From NCBI GenBank assembly GCA_030706015.1, contig JAUZPI010000023.1, forward strand, positions 1 to 53,369: a stretch of DNA of 53,369 nucleotides, read 5' to 3'. Shown here piece after piece: positions 15,351 through 25,358 of this stretch. The notes below the pieces were generated by a model. The model did no database searches. It was not told where the DNA came from and was given only the letters and a program-made list of their open reading frames with translations. The stretch's first letter is position 1. Every line of letters begins with the position of its first letter. This DNA is from Bacillota bacterium (GTDB lineage Bacteria; Bacillota; Clostridia; Clostridiales; Clostridiaceae). A program made the translations under genes and the position numbers.

Positions 15351-16241
15351 ATGGAAAGAAGAAGTATTTGGCAAAAAACTAAAACAGAATATTTAGGTAG
15401 GGGATTTGCTGTGTTTTGCGGATTGCTAATCGTCATCCTAACATTATCCATAATAGTTTTTGTTAGCTCCAAAGGGATTCAAACATTTACTAAGGATAAA
15501 TATTCTTTATTTGATTTATTGTTTTCATCAACATGGAAACCGGATTCTGAAACACCTAAATTTGGCGCGCGATATTTTATATTAGGATCCACCTGTGTAT
15601 CTATAGGGGCAGTAATACTCAGTGCTCCTGTCAGCATTGCATTAGCAGTATTTATGAATTTAATTTCACCTAAGTTTGGTAAAAAGATAATGCAGCCAAC
15701 TCTTGAACTATTTGTTGGCATACCATCGGTTGTTTATGGTTGGATTGGTGTTTCAGTTCTTGTACCATTTATAAAAAATAGATTTGGTGGTGTAGGTTTT
15801 AGTTTATTAGCAGGTATTATAGTACTTAGCGTAATGATATTACCTACTATAGCCAGCATATCTTCAGATGCAATTAAAACTGTACCCCATGATTATATTG
15901 AAGCCTCTTATGGACTAGGTGCTACTAGATGGCAAACTATATATAAAGTTGTAGTGCCGGCAGCTAAAAATGAAATCCTAACAGGTATTGTTTTAGGTCT
16001 AGCTAGAGCTTTTGGTGAAGCACTAGCAGTTCAGATGGTTATTGGTAATGCGGTTAGATCTATAAAGGATTTAATATCTCCGTCAACTACATTAACTAGT
16101 ATTCTAACTATGGATATGGCAAATACAGCTAATGGTTCAGCTTGGAATGATGCATTATGGACCTTAGCGTTATTATTACTTATAATTTCCTTTGTATTTA
16201 TTCTTCTTATTAGACTTATTGGTAAGAGAGGTGAGGCTTAA
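15351..16241 (+). CDS. pstC: Phosphate ABC transporter permease PstC
   Basis: A 296-residue permease with six predicted membrane helices. The ABC-permease EAA loop is EASYGLGATRWQTIYKVVVPAA (given here in part: GLGATRWQTI), which docks onto PstB. ATG 15351 is preferred, with GAGGG just upstream; an in-frame TTG at 15336 adds five residues and overlaps that site. TATAAT at 15316-15321 and an ATGTTAAG copy at about 15244 suggest that pstCAB-phoU may also have its own promoter. pstA overlaps by one base (TAATG). Confidence 0.93.
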   Translation: MERRSIWQKTKTEYLGRGFAVFCGLLIVILTLSIIVFVSSKGIQTFTKDKYSLFDLLFSSTWKPDSETPKFGARYFILGSTCVSIGAVILSAPVSIALAVFMNLISPKFGKKIMQPTLELFVGIPSVVYGWIGVSVLVPFIKNRFGGVGFSLLAGIIVLSVMILPTIASISSDAIKTVPHDYIEASYGLGATRWQTIYKVVVPAAKNEILTGIVLGLARAFGEALAVQMVIGNAVRSIKDLISPSTTLTSILTMDMANTANGSAWNDALWTLALLLLIISFVFILLIRLIGKRGEA

Positions 16242-17125
16242 TGAAGGCGAAAATTTATGATAAGATAGCTACGGCTATTTTATATTTAATATCATTTTTA
16301 GTGGTGTTACTCTTGGCAGTTTTTATGGGGTATATAATTTACAAAGGAAGAGATTCGCTAAATCTTAGTTTTTTATTTGGTAATCCAAAAGGTACTGAAG
16401 CTGGTGGAGGAATTGGTCCACAATTATTTAACTCCTTTTATATGCTAATAGTTTCATTAATAATTACTGTTCCATTGGGATTAGGAGCAGGTATTTATCT
16501 ATCTGAGTATGCTAAGGAAGGAAAATTACTTAATATTATAAGATTATGTATAGAAACTATGGCATCATTACCTTCAATTGTTGTAGGTTTATTTGGACTT
16601 TTAGTTTTCGTTACTGCTACAGGTTGGGGATATACCTTACTGTCAGGAGCTTTGGCTATTACAGTTTTGAACTTACCAGCTATGACAAGAGTAAGCGAAA
16701 GTGCCATTAAAGCCTCATCAGCAAAAGTTAAAGAAGCAAGTTTGGGATTAGGTGCTACTAGATGGCAAACTATTCATCGCGTAATTGTTCCTTCCGCAAT
16801 GCCTCAAATTCTAACAGGAATTATCCTGGCATCAGGAAGAATTTTTGGAGAGGCTGCAGCTCTATTATACACTGCAGGAATGAGTGCACCAATATTAAAA
16901 TATAGTAATGTAAGCTTAGTTGGTAAAGCTTCACCATTCAGTTTGTTCAGACCAGCTGAAACATTAGCGGTATATATATGGAAGCTGAATTCTGAAGGAA
17001 TGGTGCCTGATGCTGGGAAAATTGCTAATGGAGCATCAGCAGTATTAATTATTATGGTGTTATTGTTTAACTTTTTTGCAAGAATAATCGGCAATAGAAT
17101 ATTCAAGGCATACAGCGGTAAATAA
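16241..17125 (+). CDS. pstA: Phosphate ABC transporter permease PstA
   Basis: The second transmembrane subunit of the phosphate importer, 294 residues with six predicted helices. Its EAA loop (SLGLGATRWQTIHRVIVPSA) closely resembles that of PstC, as expected for paired subunits. The ATG overlaps the pstC stop by one base, implying translational coupling. pstB begins 12 bases after the stop behind AAGGAGG. Confidence 0.94.
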   Translation: MKAKIYDKIATAILYLISFLVVLLLAVFMGYIIYKGRDSLNLSFLFGNPKGTEAGGGIGPQLFNSFYMLIVSLIITVPLGLGAGIYLSEYAKEGKLLNIIRLCIETMASLPSIVVGLFGLLVFVTATGWGYTLLSGALAITVLNLPAMTRVSESAIKASSAKVKEASLGLGATRWQTIHRVIVPSAMPQILTGIILASGRIFGEAAALLYTAGMSAPILKYSNVSLVGKASPFSLFRPAETLAVYIWKLNSEGMVPDAGKIANGASAVLIIMVLLFNFFARIIGNRIFKAYSGK

Positions 17126-17137
17126 GGAGGAATTATT

Positions 17138-17887
17138 ATGGGTATAATTGAAACAAGAAATCTTAATTTATATTATGGAAATGTTCAGGCGCTGAAGAAT
17201 ATTAATTTGGACTTAAAGGAAAATGCTGTTACTGCATTTATCGGACCTTCAGGATGTGGAAAATCAACCTTTCTTAGAACAATTAATAGAATGAATGATT
17301 TGATAAGTTCAGTTAAAATTGATGGAGAGGTTTTATTTGAGGGAAAAAACATTTATTCAGATTATGATGAAATACAATTAAGAAAAAGAATAGGTATGGT
17401 GTTTCAAAAACCAAATCCATTTCCTATGTCAATTTACGACAATATAGCTTATGGTCCTAGAATACATGGCATAAAGAGCAAAGCTAAATTAGATGAAATA
17501 GTTGAAAAAAGCTTAAGAGGTGCTGCTTTATGGGATGAAGCAAAGGATAGATTAAAAAAGAGCGGTCTTGGTCTATCTGGTGGACAGCAGCAAAGGCTAT
17601 GTATAGCAAGAACTTTAGCTGTTGAACCAGAAGTAATTCTTATGGATGAACCAACATCTGCTTTAGATCCTATTTCAACTTTAAAGGTTGAGGAATTAAT
17701 GGATGAATTGAAAAAGACCTATACAGTTATAATTGTAACACACAATATGCAGCAAGCGGGAAGAATCGCAGACTTTACATCATTCTTCCTAAATGGAGAG
17801 GTTATTGAAAGTGGAAAAACTGAAGATATATTCTACAAACCAAAAAATAAGAAGACTGAAGAATATATAACAGGAAGATTTAGTTAA
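17138..17887 (+). CDS. pstB: Phosphate ABC transporter ATPase PstB
   Basis: The 249-residue ATPase powers phosphate import. It has Walker A G36-PSGCGKST (K42), Q-loop (VFQKPNPFPMSIYDN, a PstB-specific sequence), ABC signature LSGGQQQRLCIARTLA, Walker B VILMDEPTSALDP and H-loop IIVTHNM. All catalytic residues are present. It lies between pstA and phoU in the usual order. Confidence 0.97.
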   Translation: MGIIETRNLNLYYGNVQALKNINLDLKENAVTAFIGPSGCGKSTFLRTINRMNDLISSVKIDGEVLFEGKNIYSDYDEIQLRKRIGMVFQKPNPFPMSIYDNIAYGPRIHGIKSKAKLDEIVEKSLRGAALWDEAKDRLKKSGLGLSGGQQQRLCIARTLAVEPEVILMDEPTSALDPISTLKVEELMDELKKTYTVIIVTHNMQQAGRIADFTSFFLNGEVIESGKTEDIFYKPKNKKTEEYITGRFS

Positions 17888-17944
17888 GAATATAATAGAG
17901 TACCACTTGATAATAGTGTTCATAAAATAAAAGGGGTGGATATT

Positions 17945-18601
17945 TTGGCAAGAAAAAATTTTGATGCTCACTTAGATGAGCTTCATGCAGAGCTTATTCG
18001 AATGGGTAGTAGAGTTGAAAAACAATTACATCAAGCAATAGAGTCATTAGTTAATAAGGATGTAGAATTGGCACAGCAGGTAATAGATGATGATGATATA
18101 ATTGATGATATGCAGAAAGAGATTGAAGATAAGTCTATAAGATTAATAGCTATGCAAAATCCAATAGCAGTAGACCTTAGAAACATTTTTACAACAACTA
18201 AGATTGCTACTGACTTAGAAAGAATAGCCGACCACGCTGTAGATATAGCTAAAGTTACAAAAAGACTTAAAGGTGAAGAATTTATTAAGAAACTTATTGA
18301 TATTCCTAAAATGGGTGCTACTGTAAGGGCAATGATTCATGATTCCTTAGATGCATATATAAAAGGAGATGTAGACAGTTCCTATGAAATATGTAAAAGA
18401 GATGACGAAATAGATGCCATTTATAAGCAGGTTTTCAGCGAACTTCTTGTTACTATGATGAAAGATCCTACAACTATTAACCAAGCAACTCAGTTCTTAT
18501 TTATTTGTAAATTCCTCGAGAGAATAGCAGATCATACTACAAATATTTGTGAGTGGACTATTTACCTAGTAACCGGTGAACAAGTAGATTTAAATCAATA
18601 G
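17945..18601 (+). CDS. phoU: Phosphate regulator PhoU
   Basis: PhoU is a cytoplasmic helical-bundle protein that connects Pst transporter status to PhoR and prevents phosphate over-uptake. The 218-residue protein has two PhoU repeats of three helices each, with metal-binding segments in the first (DLERIADHAVDIAK, about residues 90-105) and the second (FLERIADHTTNICEW). TTG 17945 is selected because AAGGGGTGG sits 5-6 bases ahead; GTG at 17936 lies inside that site. A terminator at 18621 closes the pst-phoU block. Confidence 0.94.
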   Translation: MARKNFDAHLDELHAELIRMGSRVEKQLHQAIESLVNKDVELAQQVIDDDDIIDDMQKEIEDKSIRLIAMQNPIAVDLRNIFTTTKIATDLERIADHAVDIAKVTKRLKGEEFIKKLIDIPKMGATVRAMIHDSLDAYIKGDVDSSYEICKRDDEIDAIYKQVFSELLVTMMKDPTTINQATQFLFICKFLERIADHTTNICEWTIYLVTGEQVDLNQ

Positions 18602-18620
18602 TGTGTTGTTAAACAAATAA

Positions 18621-18656
18621 AACTCTGCGTATAATATTTTACGTAGAGTTTATTTT
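18621..18656 (+). terminator. Terminator after phoU
   Basis: AACTCTGCGTA (18621-18631) pairs with TACGTAGAGTT (18640-18650), with one G-T pair, and a T-rich tail follows. Upstream AAATAA extends the stem. Confidence 0.85.
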
Positions 18657-18779
18657 TGCGTAATATGTTAAACATAATAATATTTACGAATAAAAGAACC
18701 TTGACTAAGTGCAATAATTAATGATAATATTACAAAATGTATAATAAGTGAAAATATACTAAATTGGCGGAGTGAAAAT

Positions 18780-20102
18780 ATGAACAATGAAATATCAAGG
18801 GTTTTACCAGAGAGTATCGCAGAAGAATTAGGTATAGAGGTAGGAGATAAATTAATAAAAATAAACGGATCACCAGTCAACGACATAATAGATTATAGAT
18901 TTTTAATGGCAGATGAATATGTAGTTATTGAAATAGAAAAAAACTCCAGCGGAGAGATATGGGAGTTAGAGATAGAAAAAGAGTATGATGAAAAATTAGG
19001 TGTTGAATTTAAAGAAGCAATACTTGACCATGCGAAGAGCTGTAGGAATAAGTGTATATTTTGTTTTATTGATCAGCTCCCAAAGGGCATGAGAGAAACG
19101 CTATATTTTAAGGATGATGATTCTAGATTATCATTTCTTCAGGGGAATTTTGTTACATTAACTAACATGAGCGATGAAGATATAGAGCGAATAATAAGAT
19201 ATAGAATTAGTCCTATAAATATATCTGTACATTCAACAAATCCAAAAATTAGAGAAATGATGCTTAATAACAGATTTGCTGGTAATGTTATAGAAAGAAT
19301 AAAAAGATTAGCATCAAATGGCATTATAATGAATTGCCAAATTGTTTTATGCCCAGGAGTAAACAATGGAGAAGAACTAATTAACACGGTAAAGGACTTA
19401 TTTCAATTTTATCCTTCAGTGCAAAATGTAGCCGGAGTTCCAATTGGAGTAACAAAGTATAGAGAAGGGCTATACAAAGTAAATACTTATGATAGCAGGA
19501 CGGCTGAAGATGAAATAAACTCAATCAAAAAACTACAGGAAGAATATATTTCCAAAACAGGGACTCCATTTATTAGACTATCAGATGAGTTTTATGTTTT
19601 AGCGAAAAAAGATGTTCCTGAAAGTGATTTCTATGGTGAGTTTGACCAGCTTGAGGATGGAATCGGAATGATTAGAGTGTTTAGAAATAATATTGCCGAT
19701 ACCATTGTGAATTTAAAAGATAATATCCAAGGCAGTTTTAATTTAGTTACTGGAGTCTCAGCTTTTAATGAAATTAAAGAAGCCGCTCATATAATCAATA
19801 ACAAAAACAAAAACAATAATGTTAAAATATCACCAGTAAAAATAATAAATAAGTTTTTTGGTGAAACTATTACTGTTGCTGGATTACTTACAGGAAGCGA
19901 TATAATTACTCAATTAAAAACATTACAACTTGAAAAGTATATTATTATACCTAAAAATATGTTAAAATCAGGAACGGATATATTTTTAGATGATTTAGCC
20001 ATAAAGGATTTAGAAACAGCATTAAACAGAAAGGTTTTGGTATGTGATTATACAGGAGAAGACTTAATAGATATTATTAATACATACTGCGAGGAGGAAT
20101 AA
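18780..20102 (+). CDS. DUF512 protein with PDZ and radical SAM-like domains
   Basis: A 440-residue protein with a PDZ-like N-terminal domain (residues 1-60, PESIAEELGIEVGDKLIKING), then a radical SAM-type [4Fe-4S] motif C88-x3-C92-x2-C95 (CRNKCIFCF) followed by IDQLPKGMR, and the C-terminal DUF512 domain. The family is widespread in clostridia next to der; its reaction is unknown. In family terms it should bind a cluster and SAM. It begins at ATG with GGCGGAG upstream and ends 2 bases before der, so the two genes are co-transcribed. That pairing hints at a role connected with ribosomes or RNA, but this is inference. Confidence 0.85.
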   Translation: MNNEISRVLPESIAEELGIEVGDKLIKINGSPVNDIIDYRFLMADEYVVIEIEKNSSGEIWELEIEKEYDEKLGVEFKEAILDHAKSCRNKCIFCFIDQLPKGMRETLYFKDDDSRLSFLQGNFVTLTNMSDEDIERIIRYRISPINISVHSTNPKIREMMLNNRFAGNVIERIKRLASNGIIMNCQIVLCPGVNNGEELINTVKDLFQFYPSVQNVAGVPIGVTKYREGLYKVNTYDSRTAEDEINSIKKLQEEYISKTGTPFIRLSDEFYVLAKKDVPESDFYGEFDQLEDGIGMIRVFRNNIADTIVNLKDNIQGSFNLVTGVSAFNEIKEAAHIINNKNKNNNVKISPVKIINKFFGETITVAGLLTGSDIITQLKTLQLEKYIIIPKNMLKSGTDIFLDDLAIKDLETALNRKVLVCDYTGEDLIDIINTYCEEE

Positions 20103-20104
20103 AA

Positions 20105-21421
20105 ATGTCAAAACCAATTGTTGCAATTGTAGGAAGACCTAATGTAGGAAAATCAACATTATTTAATAAGATAGCAGGTAAAAGAATTTCAATAGTAGAG
20201 GATACACCAGGGGTTACTAGAGATAGAATATATGCTGAAGCTGAGTGGACTGGTCACAATTTTACTATGATAGATACTGGTGGTATAGAACCTGAAAGCA
20301 GTGATATTATTGTGTCACAAATGAGAAGGCAAGCACAAATAGCCATTGAAACTGCTGATGTAATTGTATTTATTGTAGATGGAAAACAAGGGTTAACAGA
20401 TGCAGATAATGAAGTTGCATTGATGCTAAGAAAGAGTAAAAAACCAATTGTATTGGTAGTAAATAAAATAGATAGATTAAGTGAAGAGCAAAATGCATAT
20501 GAATTCTACAATTTAGGGTTAGGAGATCCTATTACTATATCAGCATCTCAAGCATTAGGATTAGGTGATATGTTAGATGTAGTAGTAGAGCATTTTAAAG
20601 ATATTGATGTAGATGATGAATATGAAGACTATGTAAAGATTGCTATGGTAGGAAGGCCAAATGTAGGAAAATCGTCCTTGATTAATAAGCTGCTGGGTGA
20701 GGAAAGAGTAATAGTTAGTGATGTTCCTGGAACCACTAGAGATGCAATAGATAGTTTCTTAGAAACTGATGACGGCAAATTTATTCTTATAGATACTGCA
20801 GGTCTTAGAAGAAAAAGTAAGGTAAAGGAAGAAATTGAAAGATACAGCGTAATAAGAACTCTTGCTGCTATTGAACGTGCTGATGTGTGCATACTTGTGG
20901 TGGATGCCACTGAACAATTAAGTGATCAAGATGAAAAAATTATTGGATATGCTCATGAACTAAATAAGGCAATTATGGTTATCGTTAATAAGTGGGACTT
21001 AATAGAAAAAGATGACAAGACTATGAATAACTACAAACAAAATCTGCAATACAATTTAGATTTTATGAGATATGCACCTTACTTGTTTATTTCTGCCAAA
21101 TCAGGCCAGAGAGTAGGAAAGGTTTTATCTTTAGCAAAAAAATGTTATGATAATTATGATAAGAGAATTGGAACTGGAGTGTTAAATGACGTAATAAGTA
21201 AAGCTGTGCTAATGAAAGAACCTCCAGTAGTTGGAATAAAAAGATTAAAAATATACTATGTAACTCAAGTCGGAACTAAGCCGCCAACATTTGTTTTCTT
21301 TGTGAATGACACCAATGCATTACATTTTTCCTACGAAAGATATCTTGAAAATCAATTAAGAGATAGTTTTGATTTTGAGGGGACAGGAATAAAACTGGTA
21401 TTCAGGGAAAGGAAGGAGTAA
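20105..21421 (+). CDS. der: Ribosome-assembly GTPase Der (EngA)
   Basis: Der is the tandem-GTPase needed for assembly of the 50S ribosomal subunit. The 438-residue protein has two complete G domains. The first has GRPNVGKSTLFNK, DTGGIE and NKIDR; the second begins at about residue 180 with GRPNVGKSSLINK, then DTAGLRRKSK and NKWD. A C-terminal KH-like domain follows (VVGIKRLKIYYVTQVGTKPP). gpsA starts one base after the stop, which is the usual clostridial neighbourhood, although plsY, often found between the two, is absent. Confidence 0.97.
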   Translation: MSKPIVAIVGRPNVGKSTLFNKIAGKRISIVEDTPGVTRDRIYAEAEWTGHNFTMIDTGGIEPESSDIIVSQMRRQAQIAIETADVIVFIVDGKQGLTDADNEVALMLRKSKKPIVLVVNKIDRLSEEQNAYEFYNLGLGDPITISASQALGLGDMLDVVVEHFKDIDVDDEYEDYVKIAMVGRPNVGKSSLINKLLGEERVIVSDVPGTTRDAIDSFLETDDGKFILIDTAGLRRKSKVKEEIERYSVIRTLAAIERADVCILVVDATEQLSDQDEKIIGYAHELNKAIMVIVNKWDLIEKDDKTMNNYKQNLQYNLDFMRYAPYLFISAKSGQRVGKVLSLAKKCYDNYDKRIGTGVLNDVISKAVLMKEPPVVGIKRLKIYYVTQVGTKPPTFVFFVNDTNALHFSYERYLENQLRDSFDFEGTGIKLVFRERKE

Positions 21422-21422
21422 T

Positions 21423-22418
21423 ATGGAACAAATAACTTTCCTGGGGGGAGGAAGTTTTGGAACGGCCTTAAGTTTATTACTTGAAAGAAAAGGGCACAAG
21501 GTCAACATATGGGATAGAAAACAAGCTACAGTTGATGATATTAATATTAATAAAAGGAATTTAAAATATTTACCTAACATTGTTATACCCCCAAATATTT
21601 ATGCAACTACAGATATAGCTGAAGCTATTTCAGGATCTAAATACATAGTTCTAGCAATCCCCTCTTATGCTATAAGGGGAATATGTAGAGCGATTAAGCA
21701 TACTGTAAATAAAGAACAAATAATAATAAGTATTGCTAAAGGTATTGAAGAAGATACTAATTTAAGACTTTCAGAAGTAATTAAGCAGGAACTAAGTGAA
21801 AATCCTGTTGTTATACTGTCTGGACCAAGTCATGCTGAAGAGATTTCAGAAGGATTGCCTACTACTGTTGTTGTTACATCTGAACAAATGATCTATGCTA
21901 AAAATGTCCAGGACTTATTTATGTGCGATAAATTTCGTGTTTATACCAATGAGGATATAATCGGCGTTGAGATAGGTGGAGCAGTAAAAAATATTATTGC
22001 CCTAGCCACAGGAATAAGTGATGGTATCGGCTATGGTGATAATACTAAGGCAGCACTTATGACTCGTGGTATGAGTGAAATAGTAAGAGTAGGAACGAAG
22101 CTTGGCGGTAAAAAGGAAACTTTTTTTGGGCTAACCGGTATGGGAGATTTAATAGTTACCTGTACCAGTATGCACAGTAGGAATAGAAGAGCTGGTATTT
22201 TAATTGGCAGAGGTGTACCTGCTGAAGAAGCACGCAAGCAGATTGGAATGGTTGTTGAGGGCGTTGAAGCATGTAGAGCCTTCTATGAATTTAAGGAAAA
22301 ATTAGGAGTGCCTATGCCTATTACGGAAGAACTATATCAAGTACTATTTAAAGGCAAGAGTCCAAAGCTAGCCGTACAAGAATTAATGTCTAGAACGAAA
22401 AAGGATGAGACTTATTAA
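21423..22418 (+). CDS. gpsA: NAD(P)-dependent glycerol-3-phosphate dehydrogenase
   Basis: GpsA reduces dihydroxyacetone phosphate to sn-glycerol-3-phosphate for membrane lipid synthesis. The 331-residue protein has an N-terminal Rossmann motif (LGGGSFGTALS, residues 7-17), the substrate-site GPSHAEE segment, and the C-terminal helical domain with catalytic Lys in EIGGAVKNIIALATGISDG, followed by GDNTKAALMTRG. ATG lies 8 bases after a GGAAGGAG site inside the end of der. It ends the DUF512-der-gpsA transcript. Confidence 0.96.
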   Translation: MEQITFLGGGSFGTALSLLLERKGHKVNIWDRKQATVDDININKRNLKYLPNIVIPPNIYATTDIAEAISGSKYIVLAIPSYAIRGICRAIKHTVNKEQIIISIAKGIEEDTNLRLSEVIKQELSENPVVILSGPSHAEEISEGLPTTVVVTSEQMIYAKNVQDLFMCDKFRVYTNEDIIGVEIGGAVKNIIALATGISDGIGYGDNTKAALMTRGMSEIVRVGTKLGGKKETFFGLTGMGDLIVTCTSMHSRNRRAGILIGRGVPAEEARKQIGMVVEGVEACRAFYEFKEKLGVPMPITEELYQVLFKGKSPKLAVQELMSRTKKDETY

Positions 22419-22578
22419 AAATATATAATTTTAGATATATTTATATTTTATGGACATTCTCATCTTCTTAGAAGAAACAACAGCAATATTTTTATTAATA
22501 AAATTATTGAATAGTTATAATTTCAATTATTCCCCAATATATATATATTGTTAATATGTAGTTACGGGGGGAATTATT

Positions 22579-24057
22579 TTGGAGAATTTTGATATATACA
22601 AAGATATTTCCGAAAGAACTCAGGGCGATATCTATGTAGGTGTTGTAGGTCCTGTTAGAACAGGTAAATCATCATTTATTAAAAGATTCATGGATATAAT
22701 GGTTATTCCTAATATTCAAAATTCTTATAAGAAGCAGAGAGCTAAGGATGAACTTCCACAGAGTGCTTCGGGAAAGACAATTCATACTACAGAACCTAAA
22801 TTTGTGCCAAATGAAGCTGTTGAGATTTCTCTAAGTGAAGGAATAAAATTTAAAGTAAGATTAGTGGATTGTGTTGGTTATATAGTTAAAGGTGCACTCG
22901 GTTATAGTGAAGGTGAAGTGCCTAAAATGGTAAATACGCCTTGGTATGACTATGAGATACCCTTTGAGGAGGCTGCTGAACTAGGAACTAAAAAGGTTAT
23001 TAACGACCATTCTACAATTGGTTTGGTGGTTACCACAGATGGTTCCATTACTGATATAGCTAGAGATGAATATGTGGATGCAGAAGAGAGAGTCATTGGA
23101 GAATTGAAAGCCATTAATAAGCCATTTATTATTATTTTAAATACAGCTCATGCAAATGATCCAGATACTATTGCATTGAAAACAAGTCTGGAGGATAAGT
23201 ATGATGTTCCTGTCCAGATAATGGATGTTGTTAACATGAAACAGGAAGATATAACTGTTTTATTCGAAAGGGTACTTAAAGAATTCCCTGTTAAAGAAAT
23301 AAACATAGATATTCCAGAGTGGATTGAAAAACTGCATTCAAAACATTGGCTCAAGGCAGATTTTATTGATATTATTAAAGAAATGTGCAAAAGTATAAAC
23401 AAAATCCGTGACATAAGAAAATCCTTAGATGGCATAGAAAACCTTGATTTTATGGATAATTCTAATCTCAATGAAGTAAATTTAGGCGAAGGAACGGCTA
23501 GAGTAGAATTAAAGACTAAAAAAGATGTTTTTTATAAGGTATTGAGTGAAGTATGCGGTAATGAGATTTCTGGTGAAAATCAACTCTTAGATATCATGCA
23601 GGAATTATATAAGGCCAAAATAGAATATGATAGGGTTGCAGATGCTCTATATGATGTTAGACATACTGGATATGGCTTAGTTGCACCTCAGCTGTCAGAG
23701 ATGAAGCTAGAAGAGCCAGAGATAGTTAAACAAGGCAGTAGATGCGGTGTAAAGCTTAAGGCAAGTGCGCCGTCGTTCCACTTTATAAGAGCAGATATTG
23801 AAACCGAGATATCACCAATCATGGGTACCGAAAGAGAAAGTGAAGAGTTAGTAAAATCTTTACTGGAGCAATTCGAGAATGATCCTTCGAAGATATGGGA
23901 AAGTAACATGTTTGGTAAGTCATTAGAGGTTTTGGTTAAGGAAGGTCTGCAAAACAAGTTATATAAGATGCCTGAAGATGTTCAAAGTAAAATTCAAAAA
24001 ACGTTAGAAAAAATAATAAATGAAGGTAATGGCGGATTAATTTGCATAATTCTATAA
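22579..24057 (+). CDS. spoIVA: SpoIVA, spore coat basement-layer ATPase
   Basis: SpoIVA is a mother-cell ATPase that polymerises on the forespore surface and forms the platform for coat and cortex assembly. The protein has 492 residues, the family length. Its N-terminal TRAFAC-type nucleotide domain has Walker A G24-PVRTGKSS (K30) and conserved stretches such as QSASGKTIHTTEPKFVP and RLVDCVGY; the C-terminal region ends in the conserved GNGGLICIIL. The start is TTG at 22579 with GGGGGG upstream. It stands alone with its own terminator, as expected for a SigE-regulated gene. Its recruiter SpoVM is encoded at 40590 in this window. Confidence 0.97.
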   Translation: MENFDIYKDISERTQGDIYVGVVGPVRTGKSSFIKRFMDIMVIPNIQNSYKKQRAKDELPQSASGKTIHTTEPKFVPNEAVEISLSEGIKFKVRLVDCVGYIVKGALGYSEGEVPKMVNTPWYDYEIPFEEAAELGTKKVINDHSTIGLVVTTDGSITDIARDEYVDAEERVIGELKAINKPFIIILNTAHANDPDTIALKTSLEDKYDVPVQIMDVVNMKQEDITVLFERVLKEFPVKEINIDIPEWIEKLHSKHWLKADFIDIIKEMCKSINKIRDIRKSLDGIENLDFMDNSNLNEVNLGEGTARVELKTKKDVFYKVLSEVCGNEISGENQLLDIMQELYKAKIEYDRVADALYDVRHTGYGLVAPQLSEMKLEEPEIVKQGSRCGVKLKASAPSFHFIRADIETEISPIMGTERESEELVKSLLEQFENDPSKIWESNMFGKSLEVLVKEGLQNKLYKMPEDVQSKIQKTLEKIINEGNGGLICIIL

Positions 24058-24059
24058 AT

Positions 24060-24102
24060 AAAATGAGCTATATCATAAATAATTATGAATATAGCTCATT
24101 TT
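24060..24102. terminator. Terminator after spoIVA
   Basis: AAAATGAGCTATAT (24060-24073) and ATATAGCTCATTTT (24089-24102) are exact reverse complements; inner bases extend the stem further. A/T-rich on both outer sides, so possibly bidirectional. Confidence 0.85.
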
Positions 24103-24209
24103 ATGTTGCTAACTACCTGATAAAGGCTGATATTATATAATCATTTTTGTAACCCTCTTGCAAATATATGAATATTATTAAAAGTATATTAATGCAAGGA
24201 GAAATAAAG

Positions 24210-25358
24210 ATGAAATTGAATAACAGGATTGCTAATCTTCCAGTATACCATTTTAAAAAAATTGATGATATAAAGAGAGATTTAATGAATAAGGGTATTG
24301 ATGTTACTGATTTAGGTGTTGGTGACCCAGATTTATCAGTTCATAAAGATATAATAAGTGGACTAATTAAGGGGGTCAGTTATAGCAACTATAATCAGTA
24401 TCCGCCCTATGAAGGAATAAATGAATTAAAAAACCAAATAATTAAATATTATGATGAAGTTTTTTCTGTTAAGCTTACAAGTGATGAGGTAATAATACTA
24501 ATTGGTTCTAAGGATGGTATAGCACATATATTTCCTGCACTATGCAGTATTGGTGACTATGCTATAATTCCGGATCCAGCATATCCTATATATGAAATTG
24601 TATCTAGTCTTTGGGGAATCGAAACATTTAAGATGCCGCTATCTGAGGGAAATGATTACCTTCCTAAATTAGGGAATATACCACAAGCAGTTGCTTCAAA
24701 AAGTAAAATGATGATGATTAACTATCCCAATAATCCTACCGGTGCGGTTGCCGATGCATCATTTTTTAAGGAGGTAGTTAACTTTTGTAATTCAAATAAC
24801 ATTGTATTATGCAATGATGCGGCATATAATGAAATAATAGGTGAGAGAGAACTGCCTATCAGCATTCTTCAATATGATCAAAGTAAAGCATCCGTTGAAT
24901 TTGGTACTTTTTCTAAAACCTATAATATGACAGGATTCAGAATTGGATATGCTGTTGGTAATGTTGATGTAATTAAGGCTTTACTTACTATTAAAAGTAA
25001 TATGGATTCTGGACAATTTATTCCAATACAGTGTGCGGCTATAGAGGCCTTAAAATTAACTAGAGACTATATTTATGATATCAGAAAAATATATTGCGAT
25101 AGAAGGAAATTAGTGGAGAATATCCTGAAACAGAAAAATCTCGAATTTTATAAAAGTAAAGGTACTTTTTATGTGTGGGGAAAAATTCCTAAAAACTATA
25201 CCACAATGGAGTTTTGCACAGAAATTTTAAGAAAACATAGAGTAATTATAACACCAGGATTTACTTTCGGCAGTGTTGGACATGATAATTTTAGGATTGC
25301 ACTTACACGAGATAAAAAAGTTTTACAAGAATCTCTTAATAAAATAGATGTATATTAA
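24210..25358 (+). CDS. PLP-dependent aminotransferase, DapL/AspC-like (class I/II)
   Basis: A 382-residue fold-type I aminotransferase. The PLP site is intact: Schiff-base K236 in FSKTYNMTGFRIGY, the N-N-P-T motif in MINYPNNPTGAV, DAAYNE, and the C-terminal substrate Arg in NFRIALTR. The N-terminal DLGVGDPDLSVH is typical of the LL-diaminopimelate/aspartate aminotransferase group. In that group it could supply lysine and cell-wall diaminopimelate, but motif reading does not separate DapL from related enzymes. ATG 24210 follows AAGGAG at a good distance; ATG 24168 lacks a site. It is a single gene, with a TATAAT-like element near 24135. Confidence 0.8.
   Translation: MKLNNRIANLPVYHFKKIDDIKRDLMNKGIDVTDLGVGDPDLSVHKDIISGLIKGVSYSNYNQYPPYEGINELKNQIIKYYDEVFSVKLTSDEVIILIGSKDGIAHIFPALCSIGDYAIIPDPAYPIYEIVSSLWGIETFKMPLSEGNDYLPKLGNIPQAVASKSKMMMINYPNNPTGAVADASFFKEVVNFCNSNNIVLCNDAAYNEIIGERELPISILQYDQSKASVEFGTFSKTYNMTGFRIGYAVGNVDVIKALLTIKSNMDSGQFIPIQCAAIEALKLTRDYIYDIRKIYCDRRKLVENILKQKNLEFYKSKGTFYVWGKIPKNYTTMEFCTEILRKHRVIITPGFTFGSVGHDNFRIALTRDKKVLQESLNKIDVY

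Noticed and set aside
22419..22578. SigE promoter of spoIVA
   Set aside because: Expected from biology, but no pair of boxes at proper spacing stands out in this A/T-rich stretch.
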